Part shown: one piece after another, positions 25,480-34,054 of the stretch
How positions within the stretch are numbered: the first letter of the stretch is position 1
Layout of the letters: each line of letters opens with the position of its first letter
Source of the DNA: Janthinobacterium rivuli
GTDB lineage: Bacteria; Pseudomonadota; Gammaproteobacteria; Burkholderiales; Burkholderiaceae_D
Assembly: GCF_009208735.1 (NCBI RefSeq)
Contig: NZ_WFLJ01000009.1
Location: 220,131-284,130, forward strand
DNA: 64,000 bases
Direction: 5' to 3'
Program-made: the position numbers and the translations under genes
Notes under the pieces: model-generated
Told to the model about the DNA's origin: nothing
What the model saw: the letters and a program-made list of their open reading frames with translations, nothing else
The model's database searches: none

Positions 25480-25809
25480 TTACTTCAGTACCACGGGCGC
25501 ACCCGCCTGCTCGCTGGCCATGCTGGACAGGGCCGCAAACAGTTCGGAGCCGTCGCGCGTATTGATCCACTCGTCGCCAACGCGCTTGTAGTGAAAGCCG
25601 CCGGAACGGGCCGCCACCCACATTTCTCGCATGGGGGCCTGGCTATTGACGATAATTTTCGTGCCGTTATCGATGAATTCGATTTCCAGCACATTGCCGC
25701 TGCGGCTGCATTCGACGTCGAGCACGTCTTCATCGTTCAGCCGGTCCAGCGCCGCCTCGATCTGGGTCAGGGTGGCTTCGGCCAGGGCCAGGAATTCCGA
25801 TTCGCTCAT
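25480..25809 (-). CDS. cyaY: Iron donor protein CyaY (bacterial frataxin)
   Basis: 109 residues from ATG 25809, which follows a GGAG ribosome binding site; the frame is open a few codons further to a TTG. The acidic first helix (E-A-T-L-T-Q-I-E-A-A-L-D, then D-E-D-V-L-D-V-E) and the beta-sheet W-V-A-A-R-S-G-G-F-H-Y / W-I-N-T-R-D-G are diagnostic of frataxin. It binds iron and modulates IscS-dependent Fe-S assembly. It is divergent from lptM, a conserved pairing, with only 40 bases between the two starts. Confidence 0.93.
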   Translation of the reverse strand: MSESEFLALAEATLTQIEAALDRLNDEDVLDVECSRSGNVLEIEFIDNGTKIIVNSQAPMREMWVAARSGGFHYKRVGDEWINTRDGSELFAALSSMASEQAGAPVVLK

Positions 25810-25849
25810 GCTACACTCCAAAGATCTTAATCAAACCGTGATTCTAATC

Positions 25850-26032
25850 GTGAAGTCATCCTCAGCGTTTTATATCGGCATTGCCATTGTGGTCTCTAGC
25901 GTCCTGGCCGGCTGCGGCCAGCCCGGTCCCCTGTACCTGCCCAAGCCGCCAGCGGCCAAGGGCGCACCGGCCAAAGGCCCCGTCGAACCGGCGCCCGTGC
26001 CGCCGCCACCGGTCATCGTGCCGGCCACCTAA
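25850..26032 (+). CDS. lptM: Small lipoprotein LptM/YifL family
   Basis: About 60 residues from GTG 25850 (GTG 25838 is also possible). A hydrophobic signal ends in lipobox V-L-A-G-C, followed at once by the family hallmark G-Q-P-G-P-L-Y-L-P. A Pro/Ala/Lys-rich tail completes it. LptM assists maturation of the LptD LPS translocon. It is divergent from cyaY, as in many proteobacteria, but the usual downstream partner (lysA or dapF) is replaced by the convergent msrQ, whose stop overlaps this one by 4 bases. Confidence 0.8.
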   Translation: MKSSSAFYIGIAIVVSSVLAGCGQPGPLYLPKPPAAKGAPAKGPVEPAPVPPPPVIVPAT

Positions 26033-26682
26033 ACGGAACGCACCGAGGTGGCGACATGCGCCGCCCTGGCGCTTTTGACTCGCTTGCTCCAGGCGAAATA
26101 CACGCGAATTAACAGCAGTACCGCGACGATGGCACCGAATAGTATCGGTTGCGCGAAATTGTGCTTGCCCGCCTTCATCCACCAGAAGTGCAGGATGCCC
26201 AGCGGTGCGATAACATAGATCAGCCGGTGCAGCCACTGCCAGCGCTTGCCCCCCAGGCTTTTCACCATGCCGTTCGTGCTCGTCACGGCCAGCGGAATGA
26301 GCAGCACGAAGGCGATGAAGCCCACCGTGATGAACGGGCGCTTGAGCACATCCTTCCACATTTCCTGCACATCAAAGAAGTGATCGAACCATAAGAAAGT
26401 GGTGAAGTGCAATGTCGCGTAGAAAAACGCGAACAGGCCCAGCATGCGCCGCAGCTTGATCAGCCAATTCCACTGCGTGAAGCGCCGCAAAGGCGTGACC
26501 GCCAGGCTGATGCACAAGAAATACAGGGTCCAGTCGCCCGTGCCGCGCGTGATGAATTCCAGCGGCTCCACCAACTGCCCCGTGTACGTCAGCCAGACCA
26601 TGCGTGCGAACGGCAGCAGCGCCAGCAGGAAGATCAGGCTTTTCAGCAGCGACAGCTGTTTGCTCGTGGGGTTGATGGCCAT
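26029..26682 (-). CDS. msrQ: Haem-binding membrane subunit MsrQ of periplasmic methionine sulfoxide reductase
   Basis: 217 residues with six predicted membrane helices. Histidines in helix segments are haem b ligand candidates (for example T-L-H-F, W-L-H-R-L-I-Y and I-L-H-F-W-W), as expected for the YedZ/MsrQ ferric-reductase-like family. It passes quinone-pool electrons to MsrP. It lies 9 bases downstream of msrP. Confidence 0.93.
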   Translation of the reverse strand: MAINPTSKQLSLLKSLIFLLALLPFARMVWLTYTGQLVEPLEFITRGTGDWTLYFLCISLAVTPLRRFTQWNWLIKLRRMLGLFAFFYATLHFTTFLWFDHFFDVQEMWKDVLKRPFITVGFIAFVLLIPLAVTSTNGMVKSLGGKRWQWLHRLIYVIAPLGILHFWWMKAGKHNFAQPILFGAIVAVLLLIRVYFAWSKRVKSARAAHVATSVRSV

Positions 26683-26691
26683 GGTCTGTCC

Positions 26692-27669
26692 TTAAAAGAA
26701 TTTCTTCAGGTCCATGCCCGTATACAGCGAGGCCACGTCGTTGTAGCCGTTGAACATCAGGGTCTTGCGCTTGCGCGTGAGAAAACCGTCTTCGCCGATG
26801 CGCCGCTCGGAAGCTTGTGACCAGCGCGGATGATCGACGTTCGGGTTCACGTTCGAGTAAAAACCGTATTCGGACGGCGCCGACAGGTTCCAGGACGTGC
26901 GCGGCTGTTCCTTGACGAAACGGATCTTGACGATGGATTTGGCGGACTTGAAACCATATTTCCACGGTAACACCATGCGCACGGGCGCGCCATTCTGGTT
27001 GGGCAAGGTTTCGCCATACATGCCCAGGGTCAGCAACGCCAGCGGATGGTTCGCTTCGTCGATGCGCAAGCCTTCCGTATACGGCCACTGCAGCACGCGG
27101 CTGCCCACGCCAGGCATCTGTTTCTTGTCGGCCAGGGTGATGAATTCCACGTACTTGGCATTGCCCGTCGGCTCGACCTTCTTGATAATTTCCGAGAAGG
27201 AGTAACCGACCCACGGGATGACCATCGACCAGCCCTCCACGCAACGCAGCCGGTACACGCGCTCTTCCAGCGGCGCCAGCTTCAACAAGGCATCGAGGTC
27301 CAGGGTCATCGGCTTTTTCACTTCGCCTTCGATGCTGACCGTCCACGGCCGCGTGCGCAAGGTGCCCGCGTTTTGCGCCGGGTCGCTCTTGTCCGTGCCG
27401 AATTCGTAGAAATTGTTGTAGCTGGTGGCGTCTTTATAGGCCGTCTGCTTTTCCAGCGCCGAATAGGCGGGATTGAGTTTGGCAGCCAGCTTGGGATTCG
27501 TGCCTTGCGCGAAGGCTTCGCGGCTGGCCATTTCCAGCAAGGCTGCGCTGGACATCGAGCCCAGCGCCACTTGCTTGATGAAGCTGCGACGCGATTCGAA
27601 CACGGCGCGTGGCGTGATTTCGGAAGAATACGGCAACTCAATGCCGTTGGGACTGCGCTTGATCAACAT
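26692..27669 (-). CDS. msrP: Periplasmic protein-methionine-sulfoxide reductase catalytic subunit MsrP
   Basis: 325 residues. The Tat signal is E-S-R-R-S-F-I-K (26-33). The single molybdopterin cofactor is bound by the sulfite-oxidase fold, with Mo ligand C143 in R-L-R-C-V-E-G-W. It repairs oxidised methionines in envelope proteins. With msrQ it forms a two-gene operon. Together with cyaY, mutM/mutY and the cytochrome genes it gives the window an oxidative-stress flavour. Confidence 0.95.
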   Translation of the reverse strand: MLIKRSPNGIELPYSSEITPRAVFESRRSFIKQVALGSMSSAALLEMASREAFAQGTNPKLAAKLNPAYSALEKQTAYKDATSYNNFYEFGTDKSDPAQNAGTLRTRPWTVSIEGEVKKPMTLDLDALLKLAPLEERVYRLRCVEGWSMVIPWVGYSFSEIIKKVEPTGNAKYVEFITLADKKQMPGVGSRVLQWPYTEGLRIDEANHPLALLTLGMYGETLPNQNGAPVRMVLPWKYGFKSAKSIVKIRFVKEQPRTSWNLSAPSEYGFYSNVNPNVDHPRWSQASERRIGEDGFLTRKRKTLMFNGYNDVASLYTGMDLKKFF

Positions 27670-27741
27670 GGCGGCTCCGGGAAAAGGTGATTGAATGTAC
27701 CTTACACCAGTTTTCCCGGGCCGTTCATGACGCTTCTGTCA

Positions 27742-28893
27742 TTAAAGCTTTCCGTAAGAGTGCAGGCCGGAAAGGAACATATTCACGCCCAAAAACGCGA
27801 ACGTCGTCACCAGCAGACCCACCAGCGCCCACCACGAGGCGACGCGGCCACGCAAGCCCGTCATCAATCGCATGTGCAGCCAGGCTGCATAGTTGAGCCA
27901 AACGATCAGCGCCCACGTTTCCTTCGGGTCCCACGACCAGTAGCCGCCCCATGCCTCGGCTGCCCACAAGGCGCCCAGGATGGTCGCTACCGTGAAGAAA
28001 GCGAAGCCGACGGAAATGGCCTTGTACATCACGTCGTCGAGCACTTCCAGCGACGGCAGGCGGTCGACCAGGTAGCCGCTCGATTTGAGCAGATAGGCCG
28101 CCGCCACCATGGCCGACAGGGCGAACGTACCATAGCCGATGAAGTTGGCCGGCACATGGATCTTCATCCACCAGCTTTGCAGGGCCGGCACCAGCGGCTG
28201 GATTTCGGCCGCGTCGCGCGTGACCGTGTACCACATCAGGAACACGACGGCCGCCGAAATGACCAGCATGACGAAGGCGCCCAGCTGGCGCGTCGCATAA
28301 TGTTGCTCGTAGTACAGATAGAACATGGCCGTGATCAAGGAAAACAGGATGAACACTTCATACAGGTTCGACACGGGAATGTGGCCCACGTCGGCGCCGA
28401 TCAGGTAAGACTCGTACCAGCGCACCAGCATGCCCGTCAGGCCCAGCACCACGCCGGCCCAGCACAGCAGGGAGCCGACGGAGGAGCCGAATTCCGAGCG
28501 CGCCACCAGGCCGATCCAGTAGAACAGGGTCGACAGCACGAACAGGGTGCCCATCCACAGGATGGCGGACTGGCTCGACAAGATGTACTTCAGGAAGAAT
28601 TTCTGGTTCGCCATCTCCAGGTGGCCCGCGTACAGCTCGATGGCGAACAGCGACAGCACAGCCGCCAGGGGAATCAGCCAGCGCACGGGCTTCCAGTGCC
28701 AGCCCAGCCACGCGAACGTGGGCGCCGCGGCCAGCAGGATGGCCTTCTCATAGATATCCATGAAGGCGCCAAAGCGCATCAGGCCGAACAGGGAGGCGGC
28801 CAGCAAGCCGGCGCCATACAGCCAATCGATCAGGCTCAGGCGCTTGAAAAATCCTGGTTCCTGCGTATATATTTGCTTGTTTGCCAATTCCAT
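27742..28893 (-). CDS. ccsB: System II cytochrome c biogenesis protein CcsB/CcsA-type (haem handling)
   Basis: 383 residues from the ATG at 28893, which has GGAG 6 bases upstream; ATGs at 28905 and 28896 are less well placed. The protein is polytopic. It has the tryptophan-rich haem-binding WWD signature (G-G-Y-W-S-W-D-P-K-E) near the C-terminus and flanking histidines. It works with ResB to export haem and attach it to apocytochromes c at the periplasmic face. It is the downstream partner of resB. Some annotations call it CcsA or ResC. Confidence 0.9.
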   Translation of the reverse strand: MELANKQIYTQEPGFFKRLSLIDWLYGAGLLAASLFGLMRFGAFMDIYEKAILLAAAPTFAWLGWHWKPVRWLIPLAAVLSLFAIELYAGHLEMANQKFFLKYILSSQSAILWMGTLFVLSTLFYWIGLVARSEFGSSVGSLLCWAGVVLGLTGMLVRWYESYLIGADVGHIPVSNLYEVFILFSLITAMFYLYYEQHYATRQLGAFVMLVISAAVVFLMWYTVTRDAAEIQPLVPALQSWWMKIHVPANFIGYGTFALSAMVAAAYLLKSSGYLVDRLPSLEVLDDVMYKAISVGFAFFTVATILGALWAAEAWGGYWSWDPKETWALIVWLNYAAWLHMRLMTGLRGRVASWWALVGLLVTTFAFLGVNMFLSGLHSYGKL

Positions 28894-28942
28894 CATTTTC
28901 TCCATTCCCGGCGACGCGCAAGCGTCCCAGACACAGCGCAGC

Positions 28943-31039
28943 TTACGCCGATTGCGGCAGCTTTGCCTTCAAGTTCTCAAATTCTTTTTCAAAATCCAGC
29001 GTCTTGCGTTGCGTGCTCATGGCCATCAAGGCTTCGCTGCCGCCGTCCGCATCCTTGAGCCACACCCACAAGCGGCGCTCGCGGATATAAAACATGGAAA
29101 ATACGCCGATCACGAGGAACAGGCAACCGAGGTAGACCACACTCTTGCCCGGCGAACGCGTCACCTGCAGCACGGACGCCTTGATTTCCGTGAAGTCGTC
29201 CAGTTGCAGATACACGGGCGCGCCATAGAAGAAGCTGTCGGACAGCGCATTCGTGGCCAGTTGCAGGAAGCGGCCGTGCTTGTCATCGGCCTCGATGGCT
29301 TTCAAGCCATCCTGGGCGCGCGCCGCCTGCCACAAGTCCCACAGGCTGCCATTCAAGATTTTCATGAAGATATCGGCCGCTTTTTCTTGCTCGGCGGCAG
29401 GGATTTTCTCCAGGAAACGCGAAATGGCGAGGAAACCGCCCTCTTGCCCATTGCCAGCAAAGATGCCCAGGCTCTTCGCCGCCGACTCCTGCAGCTGGCT
29501 GCGCAAGGCTTCCGCGCCCGCCTGCGGCATGGCGCGCGCCGCATAGCGCGTGGCGGCCTGCTGGCGCAACGCGGGATCTTGCAGCGCGGCACGCAGGCGC
29601 ATCCATTCGTTCACACTGTAATTGTCATCGGCGGGAATGCGCAGATAGCTGAACGGGTCGCTGGGGTTGACGCGCATGCCGGCCAGGAACACCGTCGTGC
29701 CATCGACGGTGACGGGCTGCATGTAGTTCTGGTACTCGCGCGCCTGGCCCGTCTTGTCGCGCAATTTGTATTGCACCGACGGTCCCACGTTCTTGAGATC
29801 CTTGTTATTCGCGTTCTTCGCGGCCGAACCGAGGCGCTTGTCCAGGCCGACGGCGAATTTATCGTTAAAACTTTCCGCCTTGCTGACGGCGCGCACATCC
29901 TGGCCGGCGCTGAGGTTTTCCACGTTGAAGGGGCGGAAACCGGACCATTCCACCGTGTAGGAATTGCCATCGCTGCGCTCGAGCGGCGTGCTGCCGCCCA
30001 CTTCGCCACCGATATCGAAACGTTTCGTCGTCTTGCCCGTCATCGGATAACCCGTCAACTTGAGCTTGCTGCCGCCATCCTCAAAACTCGACTGGTACAG
30101 GGCCAGGCCCTTGTACAGCAGCGGCTGATTGACTTTAATGGTTGCCGGGAAAGTTTCTCCCGTTGCGTGGTCGGTGATGACGACATCGCTGGCAAACAGC
30201 TTGGGCATGCCCGTGCTGTAGAAATCGATGTGGAATTTCTTCAGCAAGATGGTGATCGGCAGATCCTGGATCAGCACGCCATCGGCCTGGGGAATAATGG
30301 CCGTGTTGCTCGACGAGCCTTCCGGGATCATGGTATTGCCGCGGAACGTGGGATTCGACAGGCTCAGACGGTGCTGGGCGGGAATGTCGGCGATCACGCC
30401 GCTGCCGGAAAACGGCGTCTTGCCAAAGAACCATTGCTGTACGCGGATAGGCATTTCCGAGTCGAGCAAGCCGCCCACGCAGATGATGACGATGGCGCCG
30501 TGGGCAAAGATATAGCCCCATTTATTGGCGGCGCCCCGCTTGGCGGCCACCAGGGTGGCATTCTCCTTCTCGACCACCTTGGCGCCGTAGCCGGCGTCTT
30601 TCAGGCGCATCACCATCTGCTGCGCCAGCACGGCGCGCGGCAGCGGCGCCTGCCATTCCATCTTGTGGTGGAAATTGCGCAGCGATTGCTCGCGCACATT
30701 GTCGCGCCAGCTGCGCATGTCCTTGAGCATCTTCGGCGCATTGCGCACGATGCACAGCGAGGTCGAGGCGACGAGGAAACCCATGATCACGAGGAACCAC
30801 CAGGCCGAATACACGGAATACAGGCTCAGCTTGTCGAAGACGGCGAACCAGAACGGCCCGAACTGGTTCACATAATTGGGCATGGGCTCGTTTTGCTTGA
30901 GCACGGTGCCGATGATGGATGCGACGGCGATCAGCGTCAGCAGGCTGATGGCAAAGCGCATCGACGAGACCAGCTCGACAAATTCAGCCAGGCTGCGGCG
31001 TTGGGTCTTTAACTCGATTCCGGTCGTGCCTGTGCTCAT
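28943..31039 (-). CDS. resB: System II cytochrome c biogenesis protein ResB
   Basis: 698 residues from ATG 31039 (an upstream TTG at 31066 is less likely). Three N-terminal membrane helices (the first ending I-I-G-T-V-L-K-Q-N-E), a large periplasmic domain (about 220-630) and one C-terminal helix (V-Y-L-G-C-L-F-L-V-I-G-V) match the ResB/Ccs1 family. It forms the CcsBA-type haem lyase with the next gene. A terminator at 31144-31174 separates it from the upstream cytochrome c4 gene. Confidence 0.9.
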   Translation of the reverse strand: MSTGTTGIELKTQRRSLAEFVELVSSMRFAISLLTLIAVASIIGTVLKQNEPMPNYVNQFGPFWFAVFDKLSLYSVYSAWWFLVIMGFLVASTSLCIVRNAPKMLKDMRSWRDNVREQSLRNFHHKMEWQAPLPRAVLAQQMVMRLKDAGYGAKVVEKENATLVAAKRGAANKWGYIFAHGAIVIICVGGLLDSEMPIRVQQWFFGKTPFSGSGVIADIPAQHRLSLSNPTFRGNTMIPEGSSSNTAIIPQADGVLIQDLPITILLKKFHIDFYSTGMPKLFASDVVITDHATGETFPATIKVNQPLLYKGLALYQSSFEDGGSKLKLTGYPMTGKTTKRFDIGGEVGGSTPLERSDGNSYTVEWSGFRPFNVENLSAGQDVRAVSKAESFNDKFAVGLDKRLGSAAKNANNKDLKNVGPSVQYKLRDKTGQAREYQNYMQPVTVDGTTVFLAGMRVNPSDPFSYLRIPADDNYSVNEWMRLRAALQDPALRQQAATRYAARAMPQAGAEALRSQLQESAAKSLGIFAGNGQEGGFLAISRFLEKIPAAEQEKAADIFMKILNGSLWDLWQAARAQDGLKAIEADDKHGRFLQLATNALSDSFFYGAPVYLQLDDFTEIKASVLQVTRSPGKSVVYLGCLFLVIGVFSMFYIRERRLWVWLKDADGGSEALMAMSTQRKTLDFEKEFENLKAKLPQSA

Positions 31040-31143
31040 ACGTGGATACTCATACGGGATATGCAATCTTGAAGAAAAGGTGGCATGGAGCAGATAGTTT
31101 CTCCGCGCAAGGCGGCAGCATACTCCTGTTTGGCCCTTGCCAT

Positions 31144-31174
31144 AAAAAAGGGCAGCCTGTTGACACGGCCGCCC
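31144..31174 (-). terminator. Intrinsic terminator after cytochrome c4
   Basis: On the minus strand an 8-bp G+C stem (31167-31174 with 31150-31157, one G-U pair in RNA) is followed by six T residues (31149-31144). It lies between the cytochrome c4 stop and the resB start, so resB-ccsB needs its own promoter or read-through. Confidence 0.85.
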
Positions 31175-31223
31175 TCATTCATGCGCGTTGATGCGCCTGG
31201 CAATCTCTTGCCACTATGAAAAC

Positions 31224-31895
31224 TTACTTCAGGCCGGCGATGTAATCGGCCACGGCGGCGATCTCGTCATCCGACATGCGGGCGGCGATCGTGTGCATTT
31301 GCGCGCTGTTCTTGCGGGCATCAGCCTTGGTGCTGCGGAACATCGTCAGCTGGGCCACCGTGTAGTCCTGGTGCTGGCCGGCGATGCGCGGATACTGGAC
31401 GGGAATGCCATTGCCCGTCGCGCCATGACAGCTAGCGCAGGCGGCAACTTGCTTGGAAGCAATGCCACCACGGTAAATTTTCTTGCCCAGGTCGATAGTG
31501 TCCTTGTTTTTCGCGGCGCCCGGCTTGGACAGCTGCGCGCCCAGGTAGGCGGCGATATTCTTCTTGTCGGCATCGCTGAGCATCTTCGCGTACGTCGTCA
31601 TGACGGGCTGGTTGCGCTCCGGCGTGGTGAAGTCGACCAATTGCTTGTAGATATAGCTTTCGTGCTGGCCGGCCAGCTTCGGATTGACCGTGATGGTCGA
31701 ATTGCCGGCCGCGCCATGGCAGGAGACGCAGGCAGGCAAGCCGCGCGCCGCATCGCCATCGGCGTACAGGGTGGCGCCTTTTGCGGCGTCCGCCTTGACG
31801 GCCGGTTTCGGTGCTTCGACCGCGGAAGCAGTTGCCGATACGGCCAGCAAAGCGAGCAGCATGGATTTGATAAACGGTGAAAACGCACGATTCAT
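31224..31895 (-). CDS. Dihaem cytochrome c4
   Basis: 223 residues. The signal peptide (about 1-25) is followed by two homologous cytochrome domains, each with C-x-x-C-H: C56/C59/H60 and C153/C156/H157. Distal Met ligands are probable in P-V-M-T-T-Y-A and A-R-M-S-D. Cytochrome c4 carries electrons to terminal oxidases in the periplasm. It is upstream of the resB-ccsB maturation genes and divergent from engB, as is common in betaproteobacteria. Confidence 0.92.
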   Translation of the reverse strand: MNRAFSPFIKSMLLALLAVSATASAVEAPKPAVKADAAKGATLYADGDAARGLPACVSCHGAAGNSTITVNPKLAGQHESYIYKQLVDFTTPERNQPVMTTYAKMLSDADKKNIAAYLGAQLSKPGAAKNKDTIDLGKKIYRGGIASKQVAACASCHGATGNGIPVQYPRIAGQHQDYTVAQLTMFRSTKADARKNSAQMHTIAARMSDDEIAAVADYIAGLK

Positions 31896-32016
31896 TCAGG
31901 CACCCTGAGACAGTGAGAAATTAGTGGTGGACATTGCCGCGCCCTGTGGATTTTTGCTTTATTTTCAGGACCGCAAGCCGCATCGCTGCTACGCCGGCAA
32001 CAATAAACAACCCCTT

Positions 32017-32026
32017 ATTGTACAAT
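32017..32026. promoter_or_regulatory. Palindromic -10-like element in the cytochrome c4 / engB divergent region
   Basis: ATTGTACAAT is a perfect 10-bp palindrome, so it reads as a TACAAT -10 hexamer on both strands. It sits in the 186-bp gap between the divergent genes and could be a shared promoter core. No good -35 is found for either direction. Confidence 0.4.
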
Positions 32027-32038
32027 AGCTTCTTGGCG

Positions 32039-32060
32039 TTATCGCTCCCTTATCGCTCCC
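32039..32060. repeat. Perfect 11-bp tandem duplication upstream of engB
   Basis: The unit TTATCGCTCCC occurs twice in direct succession (32039-32049 and 32050-32060), about 20 bases before the engB start. It falls in the probable 5' leader. It may be a simple slippage duplication or a leader element. Confidence 0.6.
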
Positions 32061-32081
32061 TTTTGTTGCTTTACTATTCCC

Positions 32082-32825
32082 ATGTCAAAACTCTGGCAAG
32101 CCCGTTTCTTTACGACCGTCAACCAATTGCGTGACCTGCCCGATACCACGGTGCCGGAAATCGCCTTTGCCGGCCGCTCCAATGCCGGTAAATCGACCGC
32201 CATCAACATCCTGTGTAATCAGAAAGGCTTGGCGTTCGCCTCCAAGACACCTGGCCGTACCCAGCACATCAACTACTTCTCCATCGGCGGCGCCCACGTG
32301 GCGCAGCACCGCAAGGACGCCACCATCGTCGAAGAGATCGAATGCCTGCTGGTCGACTTGCCGGGCTATGGCTATGCGGAAGTATCGGGCTCGGCGAAAT
32401 TGCACTGGCAGCGCCTGCTGGGCGACTACGTGCAGCGCCGCGAGCAATTGGCCGGCCTGATCCTGATCATGGATTCGCGCCGTCCGTTCACCGACCTGGA
32501 CATTCAAATGCTGGAATGGTTCGCGCCGACGGGTAAACCGATCCACTGCATCCTGACCAAAGTCGATAAATTGAACCGCAATGAATCCGTGAATGCCTTG
32601 CGCCAGGCGAAAGCCAAGCTCGACAGCTATGTGGATGAAGACGGCGTGGGCTTCCCATTCACCGTGCAACTGTTCTCGGCCTTGAAGCGCGTCGGCATCG
32701 ACGAAGCCAATGACAAGATCATGGAACTGGCCGGCATCAGCGAAGACGGCGCGGCCCAGATGGTCGAACTGATCGACATGGAAGACGACGTCGAGCCGGA
32801 AGCGGGAACCGACAAGCCCGCCTGA
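32082..32825 (+). CDS. engB: Ribosome-biogenesis GTPase EngB (YihA)
   Basis: 247 residues, slightly longer than the 210-residue E. coli protein because of an acidic C-terminal tail. The G domain has G-R-S-N-A-G-K-S (31-38), the switch T-P-G-R-T-Q, D-L-P-G-Y-G-Y (G3) and T-K-V-D-K (G4). It is needed for late 50S assembly. It is followed by a strong terminator at 32844-32881. Confidence 0.95.
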   Translation: MSKLWQARFFTTVNQLRDLPDTTVPEIAFAGRSNAGKSTAINILCNQKGLAFASKTPGRTQHINYFSIGGAHVAQHRKDATIVEEIECLLVDLPGYGYAEVSGSAKLHWQRLLGDYVQRREQLAGLILIMDSRRPFTDLDIQMLEWFAPTGKPIHCILTKVDKLNRNESVNALRQAKAKLDSYVDEDGVGFPFTVQLFSALKRVGIDEANDKIMELAGISEDGAAQMVELIDMEDDVEPEAGTDKPA

Positions 32826-32843
32826 TTTTCTCCAGCGGCAAAC

Positions 32844-32881
32844 AAAAAGGCTGCCCGTTCACACGGCGCAGCCTTTTTTTT
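32844..32881. terminator. Bidirectional terminator after engB
   Basis: Arms 32844-32854 and 32868-32878 form an 11-bp stem (AAAAAGGCTGC with its complement) with a 13-base loop. T residues follow on the plus strand, and the A-rich arm gives T residues on the minus strand. It lies between the convergent engB and the TonB-like gene. Confidence 0.9.
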
Positions 32882-32901
32882 GCCGTCAGCCTGGCTGGCG
32901 T

Positions 32902-33783
32902 CTAGCGCCGTCCCGGGCGCTTCTCGGAAAAGAATTCCTGGCGCAGGAAGGCAGTCAGCTCGGCCGTGTCTTCCACGCGGGCGCTGAGGTTGACGTTACG
33001 CCCCAGGCGGCGCGATTCCCACACGAAGTCGCCCGGTTTTTCGGCACGGATCAGCTGGATCATCTTCTTGATGATGGCCGTTTCGATATCGGGCTCATTG
33101 CCCAGCTCCACTTTTTCCTGCTTCAGCCAGTTGCGCTTGAAGTTGCCGTTCCAGCCCTTGAACTTGACTTCGGCACTGAAGGAGGTCTGGTTGACGATGG
33201 AAAACACGCCGCCCGAATCCTCGCGGTCGCTGCCGGCATTGCGTCCCTGGGCACCGGCGATATTCGCCTTGGCCACGCGCATGGCGCGGTCGTTTTCGCT
33301 TTCCTCGGCCGGCGGCGCGGGGTTCTGCGCCTCGCGCTGCTTGCGGCGCTGCTCGATCATCGAACTCATGTCTTCAGCCGGCGGCGGTGGCAACGGCACT
33401 TTCGACACCAGCGGCGGCGTGAAGGTTTCCAGTTTCGGCTTGTCGCGCGGCACGTCTTTCGTGACCACGCGCTTGCTCGGCGCCGGTGGCGGTTTCACCT
33501 TGGCCACTTTCGTGTCCTTCGGTTTCGGCGTGGGTTTCGGCTGCGGCTTCGGTTGCGGCTTGTCCTTCAGCGGCGCGATGTAGACCATCGCGCTTTCCTT
33601 CTTCGGCGGCGGGATCTTTTCAATCGTGTCGCTGCGAAACAATGCATACGCCGCCAGCAGCACGTGCAGCAAGACGGACACGCCAAGCGCCACCTTGCGC
33701 GTGGTGCTGGTCTTGGACCCGTAGGCCGGTGGTGACTGGATCACCTGCCCGCAAGTGGGGCAAACATCGGAATCGGCAGCCAT
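32902..33783 (-). CDS. TonB-like single-span periplasmic protein with N-terminal Cys pair (unidentified)
   Basis: 293 residues from ATG 33783; the frame is open back to a TTG at 33804. The short N-terminus has C-P-T-C-G (residues 8-12), half of a zinc ribbon. One membrane helix follows at about 30-50. Then comes a Pro/Lys-rich periplasmic stretch (about 60-150) with K-P-Q-P-K-P repeats like TonB, a charged region, and a folded C-terminal domain of about 90 residues rich in aromatic residues (G-W-N-G-N-F). The layout mimics TonB or TolA, but the C-terminal domain is not one I recognise. No ExbB/ExbD or receptor gene is nearby. The function is unknown. Confidence 0.7.
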   Translation of the reverse strand: MAADSDVCPTCGQVIQSPPAYGSKTSTTRKVALGVSVLLHVLLAAYALFRSDTIEKIPPPKKESAMVYIAPLKDKPQPKPQPKPTPKPKDTKVAKVKPPPAPSKRVVTKDVPRDKPKLETFTPPLVSKVPLPPPPAEDMSSMIEQRRKQREAQNPAPPAEESENDRAMRVAKANIAGAQGRNAGSDREDSGGVFSIVNQTSFSAEVKFKGWNGNFKRNWLKQEKVELGNEPDIETAIIKKMIQLIRAEKPGDFVWESRRLGRNVNLSARVEDTAELTAFLRQEFFSEKRPGRR

Positions 33784-33997
33784 CAAATGGGTCGTGTCAT
33801 GCAAAATGAATCGTGCTTTCTGTGTAGCGAAGAAATAACATTACAGGGCAGCCATAGTGCCAGAGTCCCTTGCTTTTGGGAACACTTCCTCGGCCTTTCC
33901 AACCCGAAGCGTACAGGATAGCGACATTCCTTGCAGCGGCAACCAGAGTACCCGAGCGCTCCCTTGACGGTTGTTACCGTATGTATCACCGCCCATA

Positions 33998-34037
33998 CAA
34001 AACCGGCGCCGCATTCACGCAGGAACGGGGCGCCGGT
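33998..34037 (-). terminator. Probable terminator after the RND efflux operon
   Basis: A 9-bp perfect G+C stem (34002-34010 with 34029-34037) around an 18-base loop lies just downstream of the RND permease stop, followed on the minus strand by TTTTG. The long loop lowers confidence. Confidence 0.55.
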
Positions 34038-34054
34038 GGTGGCCGTGTGGCGGC

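Noticed and set aside
28760..31012. 750-residue plus-strand frame opposite resB and ccsB
   Set aside because: Arg/His/Gln-rich shadow; resB on the minus strand has the expected helices and context.
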